From Rhizobiales bacterium 62-17 (GTDB lineage: Bacteria; Pseudomonadota; Alphaproteobacteria; Rhizobiales; Beijerinckiaceae): DNA of 64,000 nucleotides. Position numbers and translations under genes: made by a program. The first letter of the stretch is position 1. Each line of letters opens with the position of its first letter. The notes under the pieces were generated by a model, which saw nothing but the letters and a program-made list of their open reading frames with translations, searched no databases and was not told where the DNA came from. The stretch lies in contig MKVW01000006.1 in assembly GCA_001898965.1 (NCBI GenBank), positions 174,882-238,881 of the forward strand, given 5' to 3'. Below, one piece after another: positions 23,966 through 33,120 of this stretch.

Positions 23966-26758
23966 TTGGGGGCAAGGTTGGAAGCGCGCTACCCTTCGAT
24001 ACTATGGCGACTCTGTGTCGTTTCTATGCCTCTTCTGGGGGCGTCCTTTTTGTGGTCGGGCGAGGCGATAGCTACCTGCAGCTCCACGGCTCCGACCAGC
24101 GGGACGACGGTGACCTGCGACACGTCGGCGCCCAATCCATCAACCACCCCTGTTCAGGCCGCCGCGGGCAGCAGCAATGTCACGGTCAATGTGCTGTCTG
24201 GCGCGCAACTGACGGTGAATGGCGCCAATGCGATCGGTCTGTTTACGTCGAGTATCGCGACGAACAGCGGGACGTTGACGATCACCGGCAATGGCAGCAC
24301 CGGCATTTACGCCGAAGGCAACGGCAATCAACTGACCAATGCGGCCGGTGGCCTCATTCAGACATCGAGCGCGAATGTCAATGCGATCGCGGTGGTCGGC
24401 AACGACAATGTGCTGGTCAACAGCGGCATAATCACCACGCAGAACGGACAGTCGCGTGGTCTTGCCGTGTTGATCCTCAACCCGGGTGACAGCAGCAACG
24501 GCAATACGCTGACCAATAACAATTCGATCACGACGCAAGGGACGCAATCGCACGGCATGTACGTGCAGAGTGGCAACGACAGCGTCTTCGTCAATAATGG
24601 TACGATCACGACCAACGGCGGTGGTGGGCGTGCCATCTATTCGGCGGGTGCGCGGGCCTCGATCACCAACAACGGCACGCTGTTGACGACGGGTTCGAAC
24701 GGTGGCGGTTCCGTCAATAACACCGTTTTCATGCAGGGCAATGCGAACCATCTCATCAACAATGGAACGATCGAGGCGCGCGGCGCCAATGCCGATGGTG
24801 TGTTTTCCAATACGGCAGGCTCCAATTTCTCGGCGCTGATCGAAAATAATTCAGGTGCGCAGATCATCAGCGCGCTGGGGCCGGCGATCCGCACTCTTAA
24901 CGGACCGACCACCATCATCAATGCCGGTCTGATCAGCGGCGTGGAATCGATTCATGGTGGCAACGGCAATATCACGTTCCGCTTACAGACCGGCTCGCGC
25001 GTCGTGGGCGCCGCAAATGGTGGCACCGGCAATAATGTCGTGGAGCTGGAGGGAACAGGTCGTGTCGACAATCCCTTCACGAACTTTGGCACGATGCGGA
25101 TGAATGGCAGCGCCTGGACTTGGGCCGGCACGGGTGATTTTCGTGACGTGTTCATCAATTCCGGTGCGCTCACCCTGGAAAGCAATATCACCGGCAATAT
25201 GACCATCGCGGCCGGAACGCAGCTTCTTGCCGGCAATGGTTTCAATCCGTCGATCGGGCCGGCACCAGGCGCGCCGCCGATTACGGTCACCAACGCCGGC
25301 ACCATCGATCTGACCAATGGCGGCTCGCCGACCGCCAACAGCCTGACCATCAACGGCAACTATGTCGGACAGGGCGGCAGGCTCAATTTGCGTACCGTTC
25401 TGGCCGGTGATGGGGCAGCATCGGATCGACTGATTATTTCCGGCGGCACGGCGTCTGGCTCCACCGGTATCGCCGTGGCCAATTTCAACGGCGGTGGTGC
25501 TGCGACGCTGAGCGACGGCATCATGCTGGTGCAGGCGACGAACGGTGGTTCGACGGCGGCGGGCGCCTTCTCGCTGAATGGCGGATCGATCTCCGCCGGT
25601 GCGTACGAGTATTACCTCTTCCGGGGTGGCGTATCGGCTGGCAGTGCTCAGAATTGGTATCTGCGCTCGACGCTCGTGTCGCAGCCGCTATCGCCTGACC
25701 CTTCGGTCCCGCCGGAGCCGGCCCCTGAGCCGGCGCCAGGCACACCGCCATTGCCGCCAGCGCCGCCGCCTGGCTCGGCGCCTGTTCCTTTGTATCGGCC
25801 TGAGGTGGCGCTCTATTCGGCCGTGCCGCAAGTGGCGCAGGAAATGGGCCTCGCCATGGTCAGCACTTTCCATCAGCGCCATGGTGAACAGGCTTTGGTG
25901 GGTACCGGCACTGTCACGGGCACGGGACTGACCCTGCCGACCGTATGGGCGCGTGTTTTCGGTGAGCGCACCAATCTGCGCTGGTCGGGAGCGACACTGC
26001 CGCAGTTCGACGGTCGGATCAGCGGCTTTCAAACGGGATTGCAGCTTCTGGGCTTCGATCACGGTGGGCACCGTGACGTCTTCGGTGCTTTCGCTGGTTA
26101 TGCACGGGCTTCGGGCGGCGTGCGGGGTTTTGCGACCGGCTTCGTTGGTCTGCCGGTCGGGCGCCTTGGGCTCGAAATGAGCAGCGTCGGCGCTTATTGG
26201 ACCCATATCGGTCCCGGTGGCTGGTATGTCGACGGCGTCTTGATGGGTTCGTGGTATAGCGGCGATCAATCGTCCTATCGTGGCGTGGGCGCTCATACGA
26301 ATGGACGCGGTCTCACAGCGTCCATCGAGACGGGCTACCCCATCGCCTTACCTGGCAATCTGACGCTCGAACCGCAGGCGCAGTTCGTGTGGCAGCGGCT
26401 GCAGTTCGATGCAACGCGCGATACCGTGTCCTATATCACCCAAAAGCCGGTCGATGCCGCCATGGGTAGGGTGGGGATGCGTCTGCAGGGGCAATGGAAC
26501 ATCGGGTCCGCCGTGCTCATGCCCTATCTGCGCGTCGGTTTGCGCCATGATTTCCGCGGTACGGATATGCTGGTGTTCGATGGAGTGGATGCCATTCCGA
26601 CGCGGCGTGGTGGCACCTCGGCGGAGGTTGGCGGTGGCTTTGTCCTGCGCATGAACAAAATGGTCAGCGCCTTCGCGACCGCCGATTATCGGGGTGGTGG
26701 CGGCGGCACCTATCGTCGCAGTTACGGCGGCTCAATTGGCCTACGAGTCAGCTGGTAA
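23966..26758 (+). CDS. Type V autotransporter with NNGTI-repeat passenger
   Basis: 930 residues. An N-terminal signal-like stretch (LCVVSMPLLGASFLWSGEAIA) is followed by a passenger of irregular beta-helix repeats rich in Asn-Gly-Thr-Ile units (LTNNNSITTQ, FVNNGTITTN, INNGTIEARG). A Pro-rich linker occupies about residues 577-612, and the C-terminal 270 residues form the translocator barrel, ending LRVSW with terminal Trp. Start is uncertain: TTG at 23966, TTG at 23978 (AAGG close by) or ATG at 24026; an in-frame stop at 23948-23950 limits extension. Likely a surface adhesin. A hairpin follows. Confidence 0.88.
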   Translation: MGARLEARYPSILWRLCVVSMPLLGASFLWSGEAIATCSSTAPTSGTTVTCDTSAPNPSTTPVQAAAGSSNVTVNVLSGAQLTVNGANAIGLFTSSIATNSGTLTITGNGSTGIYAEGNGNQLTNAAGGLIQTSSANVNAIAVVGNDNVLVNSGIITTQNGQSRGLAVLILNPGDSSNGNTLTNNNSITTQGTQSHGMYVQSGNDSVFVNNGTITTNGGGGRAIYSAGARASITNNGTLLTTGSNGGGSVNNTVFMQGNANHLINNGTIEARGANADGVFSNTAGSNFSALIENNSGAQIISALGPAIRTLNGPTTIINAGLISGVESIHGGNGNITFRLQTGSRVVGAANGGTGNNVVELEGTGRVDNPFTNFGTMRMNGSAWTWAGTGDFRDVFINSGALTLESNITGNMTIAAGTQLLAGNGFNPSIGPAPGAPPITVTNAGTIDLTNGGSPTANSLTINGNYVGQGGRLNLRTVLAGDGAASDRLIISGGTASGSTGIAVANFNGGGAATLSDGIMLVQATNGGSTAAGAFSLNGGSISAGAYEYYLFRGGVSAGSAQNWYLRSTLVSQPLSPDPSVPPEPAPEPAPGTPPLPPAPPPGSAPVPLYRPEVALYSAVPQVAQEMGLAMVSTFHQRHGEQALVGTGTVTGTGLTLPTVWARVFGERTNLRWSGATLPQFDGRISGFQTGLQLLGFDHGGHRDVFGAFAGYARASGGVRGFATGFVGLPVGRLGLEMSSVGAYWTHIGPGGWYVDGVLMGSWYSGDQSSYRGVGAHTNGRGLTASIETGYPIALPGNLTLEPQAQFVWQRLQFDATRDTVSYITQKPVDAAMGRVGMRLQGQWNIGSAVLMPYLRVGLRHDFRGTDMLVFDGVDAIPTRRGGTSAEVGGGFVLRMNKMVSAFATADYRGGGGGTYRRSYGGSIGLRVSW

Positions 26759-26786
26759 AGAAAAGGGCGGCCTTGCGGCCGCCCTT
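26756..26786 (-). terminator. Rho-independent terminator for the leftward YidB-like gene
   Basis: AAGGGCGGCC-GCAA-GGCCGCCCTT on the minus strand is a perfect 10-bp stem, followed on that strand by TTCTTT. It also forms the 3' hairpin of the convergent autotransporter mRNA. Confidence 0.75.
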
Positions 26787-26808
26787 CGATCTTCGATGAG
26801 GCGCGTGT

Positions 26809-27324
26809 TCAGCTCTGCGGCAGACGCCCACCAGGGGTGTATTGATCGACCGCGGACGGCAGTACGCTGGACAGGCGTTGCAGGATTTCCTGTTCCGACA
26901 TGCCTGTTGCTTGGGCGATGGCCTGAAGGACCTCTGGGCCAAGTGCGTTCTGCAGGCTGGGCGTCGAAATTTCTTCGTTCTGGCCGGTGCCGACCCAAGA
27001 GTCAGCCACTTTGCCCTGACCATTATTCTTGAACTGCTCAAGCAGTTCGCCGAGGCCACCTGTCAGGAGACCACCGGCGCCTGCGCCGCCGAGACCGGCC
27101 AGCAACTTATCGAGGCCCGACAATGGCCCCGCGTTGGTTTGGTCGGGCACGCTTGCTGTCTGGCCCGGAGGGAGGCTTTGCGGTTGCTGGCCAGGAAGCT
27201 GACCGGGCGCACCGCCCTTGCCGAGGCTGTTGATGATTTCAGCGATCTTATCGCGGTTTTGATAGCCGGCTACGGCCAGCAGGCCGAGCAAAGCGGTGAG
27301 GGAAGGAAAGCCACGGGACGCCAT
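26809..27324 (-). CDS. YidB/DUF937-family protein
   Basis: 171 residues from the ATG at 27324 (GGAG seven bases upstream). The N-terminus has a short hydrophobic helix (LTALLGLLAVAGYQNRDKIAEIINSLG), then a Gln/Pro-rich linker, then Gly-rich GGLGELLEQFKNNGQGKVADSWVGTGQNEEISTPSLQNALG, the DUF937 signature, ending with a helical segment QAIAQATGMSEQEILQRLSSVLPSAVDQYTPGG. Function of the family is unknown. Its neighbours are other small envelope or stress proteins. Confidence 0.88.
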   Translation of the reverse strand: MASRGFPSLTALLGLLAVAGYQNRDKIAEIINSLGKGGAPGQLPGQQPQSLPPGQTASVPDQTNAGPLSGLDKLLAGLGGAGAGGLLTGGLGELLEQFKNNGQGKVADSWVGTGQNEEISTPSLQNALGPEVLQAIAQATGMSEQEILQRLSSVLPSAVDQYTPGGRLPQS

Positions 27325-27460
27325 CGTCAAACTCCTTGTTTACGTGCTCAATCTGCTTTGCCGAAAATACAACTCCTGCGCCTGTCACGGCGAAGATCTA
27401 TCGATCTTCGGCGCATGACATGCAGACATGTCGCTGTCGCGCGACATTTCTGTGACTGTG

Positions 27461-27715
27461 TCAGGCACGCCGACCGGCGATCATGCCCCACACGAAGAGG
27501 ACAATAATCGAGCCAACAATGGCGCCGATGAGGCCGGCACCTTGCCCTGCCTGATAATAGCCCATGGCCTGTCCGATGAAGGTGGCGGCAAAGGCGCCGA
27601 CAATGCCCAGGATGGTGGTCAGGATGAAGCCCTGCGGGTCATTTGGGCCGGGGACGATGAATTTGGCGATCACGCCGGCGATGAAGCCGATGATGATGGT
27701 CCAGATAATGCCCAT
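27461..27715 (-). CDS. GlsB/YeaQ/YmgE-family stress-response membrane protein
   Basis: 84 residues from the ATG at 27715 with GGGAG upstream. It is almost wholly hydrophobic with three membrane spans and the family pattern GIIWTIIIGFIAGVIAKFI, GFILTTILGIVGAFAATFIGQ and GAIVGSIIVLFVWGMI. These proteins rise under general stress in many bacteria. The adjacent YidB-like gene is co-oriented 130 bp downstream. Confidence 0.9.
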   Translation of the reverse strand: MGIIWTIIIGFIAGVIAKFIVPGPNDPQGFILTTILGIVGAFAATFIGQAMGYYQAGQGAGLIGAIVGSIIVLFVWGMIAGRRA

Positions 27716-28076
27716 AAGAGACTCCCATTTGGCACCCGGATGCGGCAGGTGCACCGATCACAAGGTGGCATGCTTGCTGCGCGTGCGAAAGTGGCCTGAT
27801 ACCCGATAGCTAAAATGTTGCCGTAAAGGCGAGGCGACAAGCAAGACGACCGAGTGGCCGGAAACAACGTGACATGGTTATTATAGTTCCGAAGCCGTGG
27901 GTATGTGACTTTCGTCACGAGTCTGTTGTGGCTTTGTCACGGGTTTTACTGATCGTGTGGCCGGATTTAGCGACCATACCTGTGCGTTTTATTGATCTGG
28001 CCGCGAGATAATCCTATCGTCCCTTGCCGCCGCTCGTGGCGCTTGCGATGATGCAATGCCTTTTAAGGAGTAAGAC
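27716..28076. promoter_or_regulatory. Divergent intergenic region with two CRP/FNR-like sites
   Basis: No gene is seen in this 361-bp region. TGTGA-N6-TCACG at 27904-27919 (with the perfect core GTGAC-TTTC-GTCAC) and TGTGG-N5-TCACG at 27927-27941 resemble CRP-type half-site pairs, spaced about two helical turns apart. They could control GlsB, the DUF3597 gene or both. Confidence 0.45.
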
Positions 28077-28490
28077 ATGGGTATCTTCAGCCGTATCGCT
28101 TCCGCCATTTTCGGTTCTCCCGCCAAGGCGGATGAAGCCGCTTCGGCCGCCGGAGGCGCAACCGCCGGCTCGACGACTGTTGCTCAAGCTGGTGGTGCCG
28201 CTGCCGGCGCGGCTGCGGCGGCGCCGATGACGCGCGAGCAGGTCGAGGCGCTAATCGCCAAGATCGCGGAAAGCTCTGGCCACTCGAACTACAATTGGAA
28301 GCAGTCCATCGTCGACCTGATGAAGCTGCTCAACCTGGATTCCAGCCTCGGCGCGCGCAAGGAGCTGGCACAGGAGCTCGGCTATAAAGGGGCGCTCGAT
28401 GGCTCGGCCGAAATGAACGTGTGGCTGCACAAGCAGGTGATGGAAAAGTTGATGGCGTCGGGCGGTGTAGTCCCTGACAGCTTGAAGTAA
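28077..28490 (+). CDS. DUF3597-family protein
   Basis: 137 residues with AAGGAG eight bases before the ATG. It opens MGIFSRIASAIFG, continues through an Ala/Gly-rich linker, and ends in the conserved block SNYNWKQSIVDLMKLLNLDSSLGARKELAQELGYKGALDGSAEMNVWLHKQVMEKL. The C-terminal domain is helical and LysM-like proteins sometimes carry it; role unknown. It is followed by a clear terminator and is therefore monocistronic. Confidence 0.88.
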   Translation: MGIFSRIASAIFGSPAKADEAASAAGGATAGSTTVAQAGGAAAGAAAAAPMTREQVEALIAKIAESSGHSNYNWKQSIVDLMKLLNLDSSLGARKELAQELGYKGALDGSAEMNVWLHKQVMEKLMASGGVVPDSLK

Positions 28491-28518
28491 ACATCGCTTT
28501 TACAGTTCAGCAAATTCG

Positions 28519-28547
28519 CAGCCGGCGTTTCCAACGCCGGCTGTTTT
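28519..28547 (+). terminator. Rho-independent terminator after the DUF3597 gene
   Basis: CAGCCGGCGTT and AACGCCGGCTG form a perfect 11-bp stem with a TCC loop, followed by TTTT. Confidence 0.88.
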
Positions 28548-28550
28548 CGT

Positions 28551-29657
28551 TCAGGCCGGCAAACGGGCCGCTAATGTTTGCGTCAAGGTGTCAAATTCGG
28601 TTGGCCATGACTTACGCCATTGCGCTTTGGTCTCTTCATCAATCCAAGCGCCATCGATGCCGTTGATCATGAAGTGCTTGAGATCGTCGATGGTGAAGCC
28701 TAAATGGCTGAACATCAATTCCCAAGCCTCACTTGGGTTGACGTTGTGAAGCGTCGGATCGTCTGTATTCGGATGGATCTTCAGCCCGAGACCCGGCATG
28801 CGTCGAATTGGATGCAGTTCCGCCCACTGATCAGGCGGAAGCGTGCGCATGTAATATGAATTGGTGGGCACGACGGTGAAGACGAGAGCACGCGCGGCAT
28901 AGCGCGCGGCCAACTCGGGATTATCGACGATCGTGTAGCCGTGATCGACGCGATCGACTTCCAACAGGTCAACCGCCGTTTCGACATTGCGCCAGGGCAT
29001 GCCGAATTCGCCCGCATGGGCAGTCGTTCGGAAGCCGGCCTTGCGAGCGTCGCGATAGGCCTTCCAGAATAATTCAGGCGGGCGATCATTCTCGCGATAA
29101 TCAATCCCGATGCCAGCGACATGGTCCGAACGGTTCTGTTTCATCCATTCGACGAGCGCCACGGCTTCGTCAGGGTTTGCCTCGCGGTCGATGCTGGGAA
29201 CAAGTTTTGCTGTAAGGCCGAAGTCCCTGCCGGCATCTTCGATCGCGGTGACGATGGCGTGCTGAGCGTCGGCATAAGGAATGCCAGAAACACGTACGCT
29301 GCCGGTTGGATTCCAGAAAAACTCCGCATGGCGCACATTATGGCGCGCGGCATCCTCGAGATATTCATAGGTCAAGCGATGCAAGTCATCTGCTTTGGTC
29401 AAAATATACTCATCGAGCGCACGCAGGACACGCAGAACGCCGACCGGCTTTTCGCCCCGCGTATAAAATGCTTCCATTTCTTCGGTCGTGATGGGGATGG
29501 CTTTGCGCTTGGCAAGATCGAAAAATGTATCGCGTCTCACCGCGCCAAGTAGATGGCAGTGCAGTTCAACTTTCGGGATCGCTTTGAAAAAAGCGCGATG
29601 AGCATCGGTGATGACGATGCCTGTCTGGGCTGGCGGGACATTGCCTGGGCTTCTCAT
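28551..29657 (-). CDS. Adenosine deaminase family protein
   Basis: 368 residues with the metal and catalytic motifs of adenosine/adenine deaminases: KVELHCHLLGA (HxH), TTAHAGEFG (His and Glu), RVDHGYTI (His) and KIHPNTDDPTLHN, where two Asp occupy the zinc and base sites. Two details differ from classical enzymes: LLG in place of LDG after HxH and HPNTDDP in place of SLNTDDP. It converts adenosine or a related purine to its deaminated form in the cytosol. Substrate could be adenine or a modified nucleoside. It stands in its own unit. Confidence 0.85.
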   Translation of the reverse strand: MRSPGNVPPAQTGIVITDAHRAFFKAIPKVELHCHLLGAVRRDTFFDLAKRKAIPITTEEMEAFYTRGEKPVGVLRVLRALDEYILTKADDLHRLTYEYLEDAARHNVRHAEFFWNPTGSVRVSGIPYADAQHAIVTAIEDAGRDFGLTAKLVPSIDREANPDEAVALVEWMKQNRSDHVAGIGIDYRENDRPPELFWKAYRDARKAGFRTTAHAGEFGMPWRNVETAVDLLEVDRVDHGYTIVDNPELAARYAARALVFTVVPTNSYYMRTLPPDQWAELHPIRRMPGLGLKIHPNTDDPTLHNVNPSEAWELMFSHLGFTIDDLKHFMINGIDGAWIDEETKAQWRKSWPTEFDTLTQTLAARLPA

Positions 29658-29752
29658 ATGCTTCGCTCAACGGTTCGTGGCTTCGACTGCCGCCGTTAGA
29701 ATGAATACTTGGTCCAATCAATGGACAAATACAACCGTGCAAAGAGATAGGT

Positions 29753-30208
29753 TTAACGGATATCCATGAGTGGTTGGTTGAGATATTCGATCGTAAGGCG
29801 GTGTTCGCAGGCGTCGAAGAGATCGAAGCGATGCAGAAGCTGAGCCGCGCAATTCTGGATCACCCAATGATCTTGCGCGGCGCGTTCGGCCATCCGGCCG
29901 ATCTCACGTGCGATGTCTTCGGTCACATCGCGTAGCATATCCCCGATATGGCCTTCCAGAATGTGGATAACGGGGCAATCCGGGAGATTGCTGTCGCAGA
30001 GCGCCTGAGCGATCTCAGTCTGAGTGGCGTGACAATCGAATTCAGTGACGCTGACTCGGCCGCATCGATCCGCTTGAATGACGAAGGTGAAGCGCTCAAG
30101 GTCTCGTTTTGCGGCTGGCGGGATGAGACGTGGGGGATGTTGAGCGCTCAACGCGGCAGATTTGATAGGATTTCGTTCTGGGCCTGCCACTGCCTGCTCT
30201 CCGATCAT
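29753..30208 (-). CDS. Hypothetical protein
   Basis: About 151 residues from the ATG at 30208; a TTG five codons earlier is an alternative. The C-terminal half (IAREIGRMAERAAQDHWVIQNCAAQLLHRFDLFDACEHRLTIEYLNQPLMDIR) reads as a well-formed amphipathic helical protein, which is why I favour this strand over an overlapping rightward frame at 29948-30247. No family is recognised and no strong ribosome site is visible. Confidence 0.45.
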   Translation of the reverse strand: MIGEQAVAGPERNPIKSAALSAQHPPRLIPPAAKRDLERFTFVIQADRCGRVSVTEFDCHATQTEIAQALCDSNLPDCPVIHILEGHIGDMLRDVTEDIAREIGRMAERAAQDHWVIQNCAAQLLHRFDLFDACEHRLTIEYLNQPLMDIR

Positions 30209-30286
30209 TGCGAAGATTCTCAAGTCGCTAATTTAATTATTGCTTGATTTTGTGTCAACAAAATATCAAGTAATAATTGAATTTAA

Positions 30287-31075
30287 TCAGCGTATGGCAC
30301 AAATGCCGGTGCAGGGCTGGGCAAGGAATTGCTCAAGGGCGGTATCGATTTCCGGCCGGTCGCTTTCGGGCAGGAGGGATTGCGAGGACTTGAGTTGCGT
30401 GGCGATCTTCAGCCGGTCGCGTTGGGCCAAAGCCGGCGCGATCCGAGCCAGGTTCTCGGCTAATGTTTTTGCGAGAGCTGAACGATTGGGCATTCGCAGT
30501 CCTGGCAGCGCGATAATTTCATTCACGTTCTGGAGAAATGGAGCATAGGCAACCTTGAACGAGGAGATGCCAAAGCGTTTGACGTCGCTCATCTGCCGAT
30601 CCTGGATCAGGACGGAAACATCTGTCGCAACCGCCGCCAGAGCACCAACGATCTTTAGTTGTACGATTTGAGCGCGAACGATTTCGTCCTGAAACGTGAG
30701 AATATTGCTGGCGAGCGGCGGACGCTCGGCCGAGGCATGAGGAAAGAAGACATAGGCACTGAGAATGCTGCGCTGCTTGGCAAGAATGGTTATCAGGGCT
30801 TCGCTGTCTACCGCACCATACGGGGCTTCACCGACGAGAGCCGGATTCCAGAATGCATTAAGGAGTTCAGCATCGGCTGGCGTTCCGAGTGTCGGCATGG
30901 TGCCTTCGGCTTGCCGTACCTTGATCCGCTGTTCGAACTTTTCGTAAAGCGCGTCAATCTTCTTGGCCGCATCGGCTGGGACACCAGCGGTAGCAGATGT
31001 GCAAAGCAAACATGCTGCGAACCATCCTCTCAAGAGAGGTTGGCTAAGCATTGATGGCAGCAGTCTCATCAGCAT
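30287..31075 (-). CDS. Exported helical protein of unknown function
   Basis: 262 residues with a signal peptide (LRGWFAACLLCTSATAG, cleavage near residue 31) and a mature domain that is mostly alpha-helical. ADAAKKIDALYEKFEQRIKVRQAEG and the C-terminal TALEQFLAQPCTGICAIR, with two Cys, are visible features. The actual start may be Met1, Met3 or Met9. It lies 139 bp downstream of the orphan bc1-type Rieske gene on the same strand, so the two could be one unit and the protein could work in periplasmic electron transfer, but nothing in it shows this. Confidence 0.7.
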   Translation of the reverse strand: MLMRLLPSMLSQPLLRGWFAACLLCTSATAGVPADAAKKIDALYEKFEQRIKVRQAEGTMPTLGTPADAELLNAFWNPALVGEAPYGAVDSEALITILAKQRSILSAYVFFPHASAERPPLASNILTFQDEIVRAQIVQLKIVGALAAVATDVSVLIQDRQMSDVKRFGISSFKVAYAPFLQNVNEIIALPGLRMPNRSALAKTLAENLARIAPALAQRDRLKIATQLKSSQSLLPESDRPEIDTALEQFLAQPCTGICAIR

Positions 31076-31214
31076 CGGCAGCCCGGCAGTTGTGTCAGGA
31101 TGTCGATGTTAAAACGTGCCAGTGCCGACGAAGTTCCGCCTGACGAATACGCCGCAACGTGCGCACGCTCGAAGCTCACAATTTTTGCGCGACCCTCGGC
31201 TGGTCAAGGCAACG

Positions 31215-31865
31215 CTAGACTTGTTCTATCGTGCCGAAATCGAAGGTCTGACCGTCCGGGTTTTCGCCGATGCGCAGGACTTTATCGCTGACATAGCGAT
31301 GTGGCGGCACAGGGAGATTATAGGGAGCGGGAACACCGGAGAAGACGCGACCTGCGAGATCGTATTTGGAGCCGTGACACGGGCAGAAATAGCCGTCGTA
31401 ACCACCCACACTGCCGTCCGGCTTGAATTCGGGCAGACAGCCAAGATGGGTACAGATACCGACCAAGACGAGAAACTCAGGCTTGATCGACCGGTGCCAA
31501 TTCACCGCATAGGGCGGCTGTTGTAATTGATCGGATTGAGGATCGCGCAGCATGGCGAGAAGCTGAGGGTTTTGCAGGCTTGCGAGTGCCGTCTGCGGGC
31601 GGTTGACGATGTAGACAGGCATGCCACGCCATATGGCTCGAATTTGCTGTCCTGGCTCCAGCTGGCTGATATCGATGTCGATGGGCACGCCTGCGGCAAT
31701 GACGGACGCGTCCGGCTGCATCTGATTGATCATAGGCCAGAGAACGGCCGCTGTTCCGACGCCAGCCATGGCTGCCGTGGCGATATAGAGGAAGTCGCGT
31801 CGGTTTGGGGTAACGGATGAATTGAATGACCGGGAGGGATTGGGAAGGGTGGGCGTGTTTTGCAT
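31215..31865 (-). CDS. Cytochrome bc1-type Rieske iron-sulfur protein, orphan copy
   Basis: 216 residues. NRRDFLYIATAAMAGVGTAAVLWPMINQM is a Tat signal-anchor with a single membrane span, followed by the Rieske cluster domain: Cys138-T-His140-LG-Cys143 and Cys161-P-Cys163-His164, the last set being CPCHGSKYD. This is the disulfide-bearing bc1 (PetA/UcrA) form, not the oxygenase form. In Hyphomicrobiales petA normally precedes petB and petC; here neither cytochrome b nor c1 is nearby. It may be a spare subunit for alternative conditions. Membrane-anchored, facing the periplasm. Confidence 0.88.
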   Translation of the reverse strand: MQNTPTLPNPSRSFNSSVTPNRRDFLYIATAAMAGVGTAAVLWPMINQMQPDASVIAAGVPIDIDISQLEPGQQIRAIWRGMPVYIVNRPQTALASLQNPQLLAMLRDPQSDQLQQPPYAVNWHRSIKPEFLVLVGICTHLGCLPEFKPDGSVGGYDGYFCPCHGSKYDLAGRVFSGVPAPYNLPVPPHRYVSDKVLRIGENPDGQTFDFGTIEQV

Positions 31866-32045
31866 CTGCGTCGCCTCACATCGCCGCCAGACTTGGAAAG
31901 GGTTCTAGCGGATTGTTGCGATGCAGACAGTGTGCCGATACTCGGACGAATCTTGGGCAAGATGTACCACATTAAGATTGTTTCATCGGGCAGCCATGAA
32001 CTGGCAAGCTAATGTCGTTTCCTGGTGCGTTATCGAATTAGAGAA

Positions 32046-32969
32046 CTAGAAATATGACGCGCTGCCGATACGTTCCACATCGAAAGGTGTCGTCTGGTAG
32101 ATCTCGTTGATCCAGTTTCCAAAGAGGAGATGAGCATGGCTGCGCCAGCGGTTCTTCGGCCGATGCTGTGGGTCGTCATCCGGAAAGTAATTGCTGGGTA
32201 GCTGCATGCCATTCTCGATGTCCCGCACATACTCTTCGGCCAAGGAAGTCGAATCGTACTCCACGTGATTGAACATATGCAGAGTGCGATGCCGGTGATC
32301 GTCCACCAGACAGAGGCCCGTTTCGTCGCTGTCAGCCAACACGGTGAGGTTGCTGTCAGGCGGGATATCGTTGCTCCGTGTTTCCGTCCAGCGAGATACG
32401 GGGACGGAGAAGTCGTCCGAGAAGCCGCGCATGAAGGGCGATGATGGAACGAGATTGCGCTGTCGATAAACACCAAATGCTTTTTGTGGGAGTGCATGTT
32501 TCGGCATGCCGTGGAAGTGATGCACGGCGGCTTGGGCGCCCCAGCAGATAGTAAAAGTGCGATGCACGTGCGTTTGCGTCCAATCGAGCACGCGCTGTAG
32601 CTCATCCCAATAGCCAACTTCCTCAAACGGCATCCGCTCGACGGGAGCGCCAGTGATGAGAAAGCCGTCGAAACGATCAGACTGCATATCTGCCCATGGG
32701 CGGTAGAAAGCACGCATGTGATCGGCCGGCGTATTGCGGGCGATATGGTCGGTCATACGCACCAGGGTTAGTTCGACCTGCAGCGGGGTGGCGGCAAGCA
32801 AACGCGCAATCTGCGTTTCAGTACGGATTTTGTTGGGCATCAAATTGAGCAAACCAATCCGCATTGGACGAATATCCTGACGGATCGCGTCTGTTTCGCG
32901 CATGACCATGACGCCCTCGGCATTGAGGGTGTCATATGCAGGCAGGTCATCGGGAATTTTGATCGGCAT
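32046..32969 (-). CDS. metA: Homoserine O-acyltransferase MetA (acetyl-specific residue present)
   Basis: 307 residues, full length. The catalytic Cys142 lies in [14 protein letters not shown], and His235 and Glu237 lie in FNHVEYDS, the same numbering as the E. coli enzyme. At position 111 (TGAPVE) the residue is Glu; in this family Glu111 favours acetyl-CoA and Gly111 favours succinyl-CoA (established from structural work), so the product is probably O-acetylhomoserine for methionine synthesis. The gene is alone, with a promoter and a structured leader directly upstream. Confidence 0.93.
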   Translation of the reverse strand: MPIKIPDDLPAYDTLNAEGVMVMRETDAIRQDIRPMRIGLLNLMPNKIRTETQIARLLAATPLQVELTLVRMTDHIARNTPADHMRAFYRPWADMQSDRFDGFLITGAPVERMPFEEVGYWDELQRVLDWTQTHVHRTFTICWGAQAAVHHFHGMPKHALPQKAFGVYRQRNLVPSSPFMRGFSDDFSVPVSRWTETRSNDIPPDSNLTVLADSDETGLCLVDDHRHRTLHMFNHVEYDSTSLAEEYVRDIENGMQLPSNYFPDDDPQHRPKNRWRSHAHLLFGNWINEIYQTTPFDVERIGSASYF

Positions 32970-32990
32970 TACCGCGGGCGTCCTTCACTC

Positions 32991-33102
32991 TGGGGCGAGA
33001 CAGACGCGGTGGCTGGATCCGTTTGATTGCCGGTTCGGCCACATCCTCCCTTCAGAGAGGCCACCTTGCTCGGTCAGCAGGTTGGCGTTGGGTCTCGCCC
33101 CA
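32991..33102 (-). ncRNA. Structured 5' leader of metA, candidate riboswitch
   Basis: Minus-strand RNA. TGGGGCGAGAC and GTCTCGCCCCA (32991-33001 and 33092-33102) form an 11-bp closing helix around about 90 nt. Inside, GGTGG/CCACC arms (33061-33065 with 33008-33012) enclose two hairpins: CCTCTC-TGAA-GGGAGG (33060-33045) and GCCG-AAC-CGGC (33039-33029). The stretch GGCC-GAACCGGCAAT resembles part of the SAM-I/SAM-IV core, but order and spacing do not match a class I know. The closing stem ends 12 bases before the GAAGGA ribosome site. Biological role inferred from position before a methionine gene. Confidence 0.6.
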
Positions 33103-33120
33103 ACTCTTGATGCGTAAATC

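Noticed and set aside
24140-24751. Long leftward frames opposite the autotransporter passenger
   Set aside because: Repetitive GC-rich passenger DNA creates open antisense frames; sequences are low-complexity.
29948-30247. Rightward frame opposite the 29753-30208 gene
   Set aside because: Weaker protein composition and no start signal; the leftward frame reads better, though neither is certain.
32991-33102. Reading the structured block as a plus-strand element for the VOC gene
   Set aside because: The minus-strand promoter and the distance to the metA ribosome site fit better; on the plus strand the VOC start is over 200 bp away.
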